A stretch of 64,000 bases of DNA from Rallus limicola (taxonomy: Eukaryota; Chordata; Aves; Gruiformes; Rallidae). Below, piece by piece: positions 58,250 to 64,000 of this stretch. Made by a program: the position numbers and the translations under genes. The notes under the pieces were generated by a model. That model had not been told where the DNA came from, did not search any database, and saw only the letters and a list, made by a program, of their open reading frames with translations. Every line of letters starts with the position of its first letter. Position 1 is the first letter of the stretch. The DNA lies in NCBI GenBank assembly GCA_022605955.1, contig JAKCOZ010000001.1, forward strand, positions 79,410,520-79,474,519. Reading direction: 5' to 3'.

Positions 58250-59319
58250 GAAGGGCTGAGGAGCTTGTTGATGTTTGTCAGTGTGGTGAGGTAGGTCTGT
58301 TATTGCCAGTCTGAGAGAGAAAACTCAAAAGATTTTTAACTTCATATAAGCAACCAAAAGTTCTTATGACTGTGAATCTAAGGGCTTTGGCCTCTGCAAC
58401 TTGTACCATGTTGAGATGTGTAGCTTAGACACCTTTACAACTGTGTTCCCTCAAGCCATTCTCCAGTTGTGTCAATGGGTCTAAGTTGGCAGTACTCACA
58501 TGCAAAGAAATGAGTGTCAAATTTGGAAGTGCCTTTGCCATTAGGATGTGTATTGTAGGTCCTCTTAGATCTCCTTGATCTAAGGAAATCTAGTATGGGA
58601 AAATCTGTGGATGTCTTGATAATCTCCATCCTTGCCCTATCCCAAGGAAGGGGAAATCTTTTGGGGAAGCAATGTCAGGGGCTTCACCTTGAGGGGAAAG
58701 TGCAGTTCCTTCCGCTTCCCTACATCACCTTGAGAAGTGGGAGGGGGAAGGAAGGAGTTGGAAAACTGGAGAATTGAAACCTAGACACAATGAAGGTCCA
58801 GTGGGTCCTGAGCCCAGTTGTCTCCCATTAATCACCTCTGAATGCTCAGCGCTCTTGTGAGTCCCCTGAGGTGACAGGGAACATTGAAGGTGGCTTGGCA
58901 GGATTAGAGGCCTTGGGCCAGGAGTGTCCTTTAAATCTTCAATATTGTGATACAAAAAGGAAAAAAAATCCACAAAACATTCTTACTGGCTTTTCTGTCC
59001 TTATCTTTGAAAGATGCTGCAGGACTCAGGTGTATAATCATGTCCAGACAATGAGAGGTACATTCAGAGTGAATGTATATCCAAATGTTCATCCCTTTAT
59101 TTTGAGTATTTATTTAGTTGCTTTTCTTGTCACTTTTCTGTGACCTTTAGCAAACTAGGTGTTTTGGCATTAAACACAAAAGTTTGCAGTAAAATGGCAG
59201 GGGGGTGGAAGGAGCCATCTTTTTATGCTAAGCAGCCTATTTTGGTCTTAAAATGTCTTTCAGCAGGATTTCACTTCTGTGAGGAGAGTGTTTAAGGGAA
59301 AAATAGATTTAATTATGTA
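58250..59319. other. Unique non-coding DNA, no gene seen
   Basis: No exon or named repeat was recognised. Confidence 0.45.
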
Positions 59320-59349
59320 TCTCTCTTTCTTTTTCTTTTTTTTTTTTTT
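59320..59349. repeat. Pyrimidine/poly-T tract
   Basis: CTCTCTTTCTTTTTC then a run of T to 59349. Confidence 0.85.
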
Positions 59350-59559
59350 ATATCAAGTCAAAGCTAAAGAAATTCTGACTTTCCATTTTATTGGGGATTG
59401 CTTCCTAGCGCCGACCTGCTTTGCCATAGCTTTTGGAGCACATCGTATTTCCTCAAATCACCGGGTGACTCCAGGGACAGATAGGAAATTTCAGTCGCAA
59501 GGAAGAGGAGAGGCACCGCCGTGCATCTGAGATGCAGGAGGCCTAGAGGCGGCTCTCTG

Positions 59560-59650
59560 CAGTGCCACGCGCCGCTTCTGTGACCTTGGGGAAGGTGCGT
59601 GGCATTTCTGCAGTTGAAATTACCCATTTGTGAGCTGGAGAAGGGACAGC
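59560..59650 (+). repeat. Possible MIR-like fragment
   Basis: CGCTTCTGTGACCTTGGGGAAGGT then ACCCATTTGTGAGCTGG resembles the MIR core (tgtgaccttgggcaagt...catctgtaaa). Short and uncertain. Confidence 0.35.
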
Positions 59651-61046
59651 TCATGTATTAGTGATGTTGCAAGGAGAAACCTAGTCAAATCTGTGAAAAG
59701 CTGCAGAGAAGTGGTTGTTGGGGCTGTGGGTAGGGGTGAGCTGAGGTTTTGAGAAACTGCTGTGGCAGAGAATTATTTCTGTCTTCTAGAGGCTCGGTGA
59801 TCTGTGCTTACATTGTCAGTCTTCTGCATAGCAAATACAAGAGCCCCACAGTCCCCAGCTGAAGCCGGGAACACCACCATCCTCACTGCACTCCTGGGAA
59901 ACTGAGTCATGAAGAGGCTGCGTGGAGTGGCAGGGTCTAGGGGGAGACTCTAGGATGGAACATGAGAAACGAAAGGCTCCCACCTTGCTTTCAGATGTCT
60001 ACAGCACACTGCTAATAGCTGTTCCTCAGCTCGTCTCAGCAGCGTGCTGGGGGACACATATCTGTGTAACAAACCCGGCTGTGCATTGTGGTAGTGGCAC
60101 TTGTGTTAAGGTTGGAGCACGAAGTACCTCTCCTGCGGTAGGTGGGGATAAGTGCAGTTTTGGGAGAGGGGCCTGGGTGTGCTGGCCCCGCACAAGTTGC
60201 TGAGCTTCCCAATGGGTATTTTTTGACTCGGGCTCGCTGTCGGCATCATTTCCACTAGAGAGGTTTTAAACACTGCTTGTCTTGGGCAGCATCAGACACT
60301 GTTTAATGAAGAATGAAAGAATCAGGGTGTTCTGTATTGTGCTTTTGGGGGAAAAAATGTCCCCGTAGGAGTGCTGAGCAGCAGCAGAGATGGGCACCAA
60401 GCTGGAAGTCCTGGTGCTCAGCTTGTTACTGTATGGGATGGAAAAGAGTAAGGAACAACATCCCGCCCGTGGCTGCAGAGAGAAGGCTCTGCAGGGAAGG
60501 AGAGGGGGGTCGCAGTTCCCCATCGCCTGGCTACGACCAGCAGGAGAGATGTAGTACCCAGCCATGCCATGAATACAGAATTGGAAAGTACCCTGGGGGC
60601 TGTTCCAAGCACAGTTGAGTTTTTTTGCAGTCTGTACTTCTTCCTAAGGCCACAATGCCGCTCCTTCACAGTCTTTCATCCCAACCTGCCCCTCTCCCAC
60701 ATCCCAGCAAACACTGGAGCACAGTGAGGGAGCTGGCAGGCGCCCTGCCTTTCTCCCTTCCCTCCTCCTCTCCCTGCCAGCTTTGTTCTCCTTTGCTCAC
60801 TGCTGATGAGTTCTTTGGGGTCTTTCTTTCCCTGAGCGTGCGTGCCCGGCACAGCGCAGCGAGGCCCTGCCCCCTGTTAGGATCTCAGGGGATAATGACA
60901 GTTTCTGCCTCCGTTTCCACCGAGTCTGCAGGCTGTGGTGGCGTTTCATCAGCTGCATGCAGAGACATCATTGCCCATTGCTAGTGTTGTCACCTGGAGT
61001 CCGTTCCTCACTTGGAGCTGCTGCTGTTGGGTTGATCCACCGTGGA
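59651..61046. other. Unique non-coding DNA, no gene seen
   Basis: Includes a GC-leaning patch at 60830-60950 with some CpGs (GAGCGTGCGTGCC, GGCACAGCGCAGCGAGG). No exon was recognised. Confidence 0.45.
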
Positions 61047-61070
61047 TTTTTGTTTGTTTGTTTGTTTGTG
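61047..61070. repeat. (TTTG)n microsatellite
   Basis: Five TTTG-type units after GGATT. Confidence 0.9.
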
Positions 61071-62702
61071 CCGATAATGGAAATGTCTTAGTGCCTGCCA
61101 ATTATGGGGAAAAAAAGAAAAAAGAGGAGGCAGCGGTAATCTCCTCTATCTTTCTTTTTTCTGCCTCTCTCCATTTTTTTTTCTCCTCTCCGCTGGGACA
61201 GGAGTAAATAAAATGCTTGATAAAATTTAGGCTTTATGTGTGTGAGAGAGATACTTATTGTGGTGAGCTGGGTTGAAGAAATGAGATTTGCATAGATATG
61301 GATGGATAAAAAGAAGAAGAGATTGGGAGAGGAATGCTTGCATACTGAATAACTGAAAATATATGGAGCTGAATGCATGACTGGGAAAAGTCTCTGGACT
61401 TCAGTGGAGTTATATTCACTTGCTGGAGTTGTATTCCAGCCTCAAGTCTCCATGCTTAGCCCCTTGTTTTGCTTTTAAACCATATTACTCATTTTGTCTG
61501 TTAACTCCCTAGGTGTCTCATTTGAGGATATTCTTTCTCATTAGAGCGTGAGCAGAATGAATTAGTGTTTGCTGTCCTCTAGGTACTTCCCTACCGCAGA
61601 GATCCCACAGTGCTTAGCAGGGTGATGGTGGGGCAGGCTTCTGCTAGAGACTTTAGGCAAGGAAAACACCTGTTGCCTGTGACAATTAGAATTTGTGGAA
61701 GCCCTGAGAAGCAGCCCTGGCATCATGAAACTACCTGGGCTGCAAACAAATGGTAGGAAATCCCCGGCATCCTCAGTTTTGCAGTTGTCCTCATCTCTGG
61801 GAGGACCGAGCCACAGGCCTGCATCAGACTGGATCGAGTGGCTTCCTGTTCATGTCAGTACCTGGCTTTTTGAATTGTACCTAAGTGTGTCGTGACTCTG
61901 CTAGAAGCTGAGAAGGTCTTGAGAAGAGTTTTTCTTTGGGACTTTGCACTTCTTTCATGTTGCAGCTGGTACCGCATAGGCTGGGAGGTCTGGACTTGGG
62001 GGTTTGGGTTGGATCTCATACTCGTTTGATTGAGAAGCCTTGCTCTCACGGTGTCTGGTAGCAGATACATCAGAGAAAAGGAGCAAGGCGGGTACATTTG
62101 AGTAATCTGGCCCCATGCTAAGTTTCATTCCTAGCCATGAGAGTGAGGAGCTAGTTTACTTACTGAGGTTTTAATGTGTATTCAAAAATGTTGCTGTCAT
62201 TCATTGTCATAATTTGGGATGTTGCAGTGTGTCTCCATCCTGCCCCGTCTGGAATACTGTGAGAGCCTTCCTTTCAATTACTTCCTTTAGCTTCCAGTCC
62301 CACAGTCTAATAGGATAACATGTGGAGGGGGAAAAATGCAGAGAAAAGGTGTTCCAGCAGCTTTGAATTCAGCTTTTCATTTAGCTGAATGCCACCTTAG
62401 TCCTTGTTTCCCAAGCGTGGACAAAAGTGTAAGCTGATGAAGGAAGGTAGCTACCTACTTTTCATATGCACAGGTGCTTTGAAAAGCCGGTGGAAAGTGT
62501 CCCTGTGATCTCTCCAGGGCAACCCAAACCTGAGAATTGCACACACGGGGATATTTCTTCCACCCGACTGTCGGTGCTTTGTTGGCCACGTCTTTGGTGC
62601 CCATACCCAAGCAGAAAGCAGGTTTGCTCCGGCTCAGCCCATATCTGGGCCGCCCTATTTGCAGTCTTTCCACATGATAAACGGGCTAATTAATTTACAG
62701 GG
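61071..62702. other. Unique non-coding DNA, no gene seen
   Basis: No exon or named repeat was recognised. GGGCTAATTAATTTACAGG at 62685-62703 is homeodomain-like. Confidence 0.45.
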
Positions 62703-62752
62703 CAGAAAGGGGAAAGAAAAAAAAAAAGGGGGGCGGGGAGGAAGGAGGGGGA
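62703..62752. repeat. Purine tract with G runs
   Basis: About 50 nt, nearly all purine, with an A run followed by GGGGGG, GGGG and GGGGG. G-quadruplex formation is possible but not clear-cut. Confidence 0.7.
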
Positions 62753-64000
62753 CTGGATCAATTGACAAATTGAAATGTCACTTCCCAGCCTGCAGCTGGA
62801 TGCTGCTGCTTTCCCTCTCTCTCCCCCACCCTCTGTTTTTTTCTTTTTTTTTTACCATCTTAGCCTTTTGTTTTTTGATTTGGTTACAAAAGCTAGGACG
62901 TAATTGAAACTGGCATCAGAATCAAACAGGGTGACCTTGCCAGGTTTCTTCCAGTCCTGCCACACCAGCTGAGGGACATAAAAGAGGATGGAGTGGGAAG
63001 CGAGGGAGGGCACCAGCGCAGGGAGTCCCCTGACAACCCGGCTGCTCGCATGCCTCTCTCTTTGAAGGGCTTCTCTCCCGTGTGTCTCTTATTTATTTAT
63101 TTTTTATCCAAGGCAGCCAAAGTGCTTTGGGGACCTGGGAGGTTGACAGCAGGAGCACACCGGCAGCTCGTTCTTAGAACTTGGCATGTAAAATCTGCGG
63201 TGGGAGCTGAGTGATGCAGCCTGCCAGCTCGTGAGAGCTCTGCCAAGATTGAAGGAGCTGGAAAAACAAGGTTGTCCATGCCTTGACCTTATTGGTCTGG
63301 CTGGAGCTAGAAGGAGCAATCTCTTACTTCCAGCCTCAAGATATGTGCCTCTGCCCATGCTCCCCACTTCTGCCCTTTAGCAGCACCCCTTCCAGATGAC
63401 TGAGACAGGAATGCTCATGTTACCTGTGAGCTGAGCATTTGCTGGAGCTTGGGTTTCCCCAGAACCAAGTTCTGTGCCTATGGCTTGTCTGCGCAAAAGC
63501 AGTCCTAGTGCTTAGTAGGGCTGGTTACTGCGATGTACCTCTGGCCAGATCCTCAACAAGCTTTTCAGGAGGCACATCTCTGTGTGCACCTTTCCCTGCT
63601 GGGGGGGAAAGAAGTCTGGCATGCAGGGCAATAGAGCACATTTCCAGGGGTCTCCAAGGTCTGGAGGGAGTTCTTGGACTGTAGGGTTGCCAAGTGCAAT
63701 GGGAGGAGTGCCTGGGGCCCTTGGGTCAGACTAAGCAGAACCAGGTTTGAAACATAAGGGTGTCATAATAAGAGGTGGTTAAAGTCTGAGCTCAAGGCAC
63801 ATAGACCAGCAACAGATAAATCTCCACTGAATCTGTCCCATCTTTGGTGCTCTCACATACAGCCAGGTCTGCAGTGTGAGCTTTCACAAACAGGAGCAGG
63901 GAGCAGGGATGGAGTGATGGAGAAATGGCATAAAGGAGTCAGAGGGGAAGTTGGCAAGGCTGGGAGATGGAGCCCTGAGAAGTGGGCTTCCCACACTGCA
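62753..64000. other. Unique non-coding DNA, no gene seen
   Basis: Contains pyrimidine-rich runs at 62815-62852 and a TTATTTATTTATTTT string at about 63089-63103. No exon or named repeat was recognised up to the window edge. Confidence 0.45.

Noticed and set aside
1..64000. Bacterial-type features, CRISPR arrays, tRNA or rRNA genes
   Set aside because: No spaced direct repeats, tRNA-like cloverleaf boxes or rRNA sequence were seen; the repeats and composition are those of a vertebrate nuclear genome.

Overview
The window looks like a piece of a bird nuclear genome: a long non-coding stretch, either intergenic or inside one or more very long introns. The bird assignment rests on three things read directly from the sequence. 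There is a 2.6 kb CR1 LINE (37530-40130) ending in three copies of the octamer ATTCTGTG, the usual tail of avian CR1. There are older CR1 pieces (15730-16965, 10852-10990, 40290-40400). There is a solitary LTR of a type I recognise as common in birds (54654-55594). No Alu, B1/B2 or L1 elements were seen, and the only other dispersed repeats are worn MIR-like fragments.

No host protein-coding gene can be supported. The only recognisable protein homology is the CR1 endonuclease/reverse transcriptase, in a dead copy with two in-frame stops and three frameshifts, plus the decayed reverse transcriptase of the old CR1 on the minus strand. The other long open frames (27265-27951, 22825-23438, 29064-29672, 56422-57024, 54777-55364) show no known domain or lie in GC-rich or repeat DNA.

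Layout: 1-9400 is mostly unique DNA with a 9-bp-unit microsatellite at 1079-1261 and several blocks that look like conserved non-coding elements (3425-3590, 6780-6930, 8250-8900). 9440-9850 is a CpG island with an opposed CCAAT pair and a possible first coding exon ending in a good splice donor. 9850-22700 is unique DNA with CR1 fragments. 22925-23405 is a second CpG-rich block. 23400-37500 is unique DNA with MIR-like remnants and enhancer-like AT-rich blocks (26094-26240, 35200-35360, 36220-36560). 37530-40400 holds the CR1 and an older CR1 scrap. 40864-41040 is the most striking non-repeat signal. 41000-54650 is unique DNA with more enhancer-like blocks (43880-44110, 49640-49830, 53720-53970). 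54654-55594 is the LTR. 56700-56780 holds three perfect CACGTG E-boxes beside a Z-DNA-prone run. The rest is unique DNA with simple repeats.

The best candidate for something undescribed is at 40864-41040 on the plus strand. A 37-nt tract with one purine runs into TAG and is followed at once by GTAAGT, the arrangement of a recursive (zero-length-exon) splice site. A second GTAAGT donor lies 138 nt downstream, and the 138 nt are open in one frame. This is what a vertebrate recursive-splicing exon in a very long gene looks like. A weaker candidate of the same design and strand is at 5803-5925. Only RNA data or cross-species alignment can settle either.
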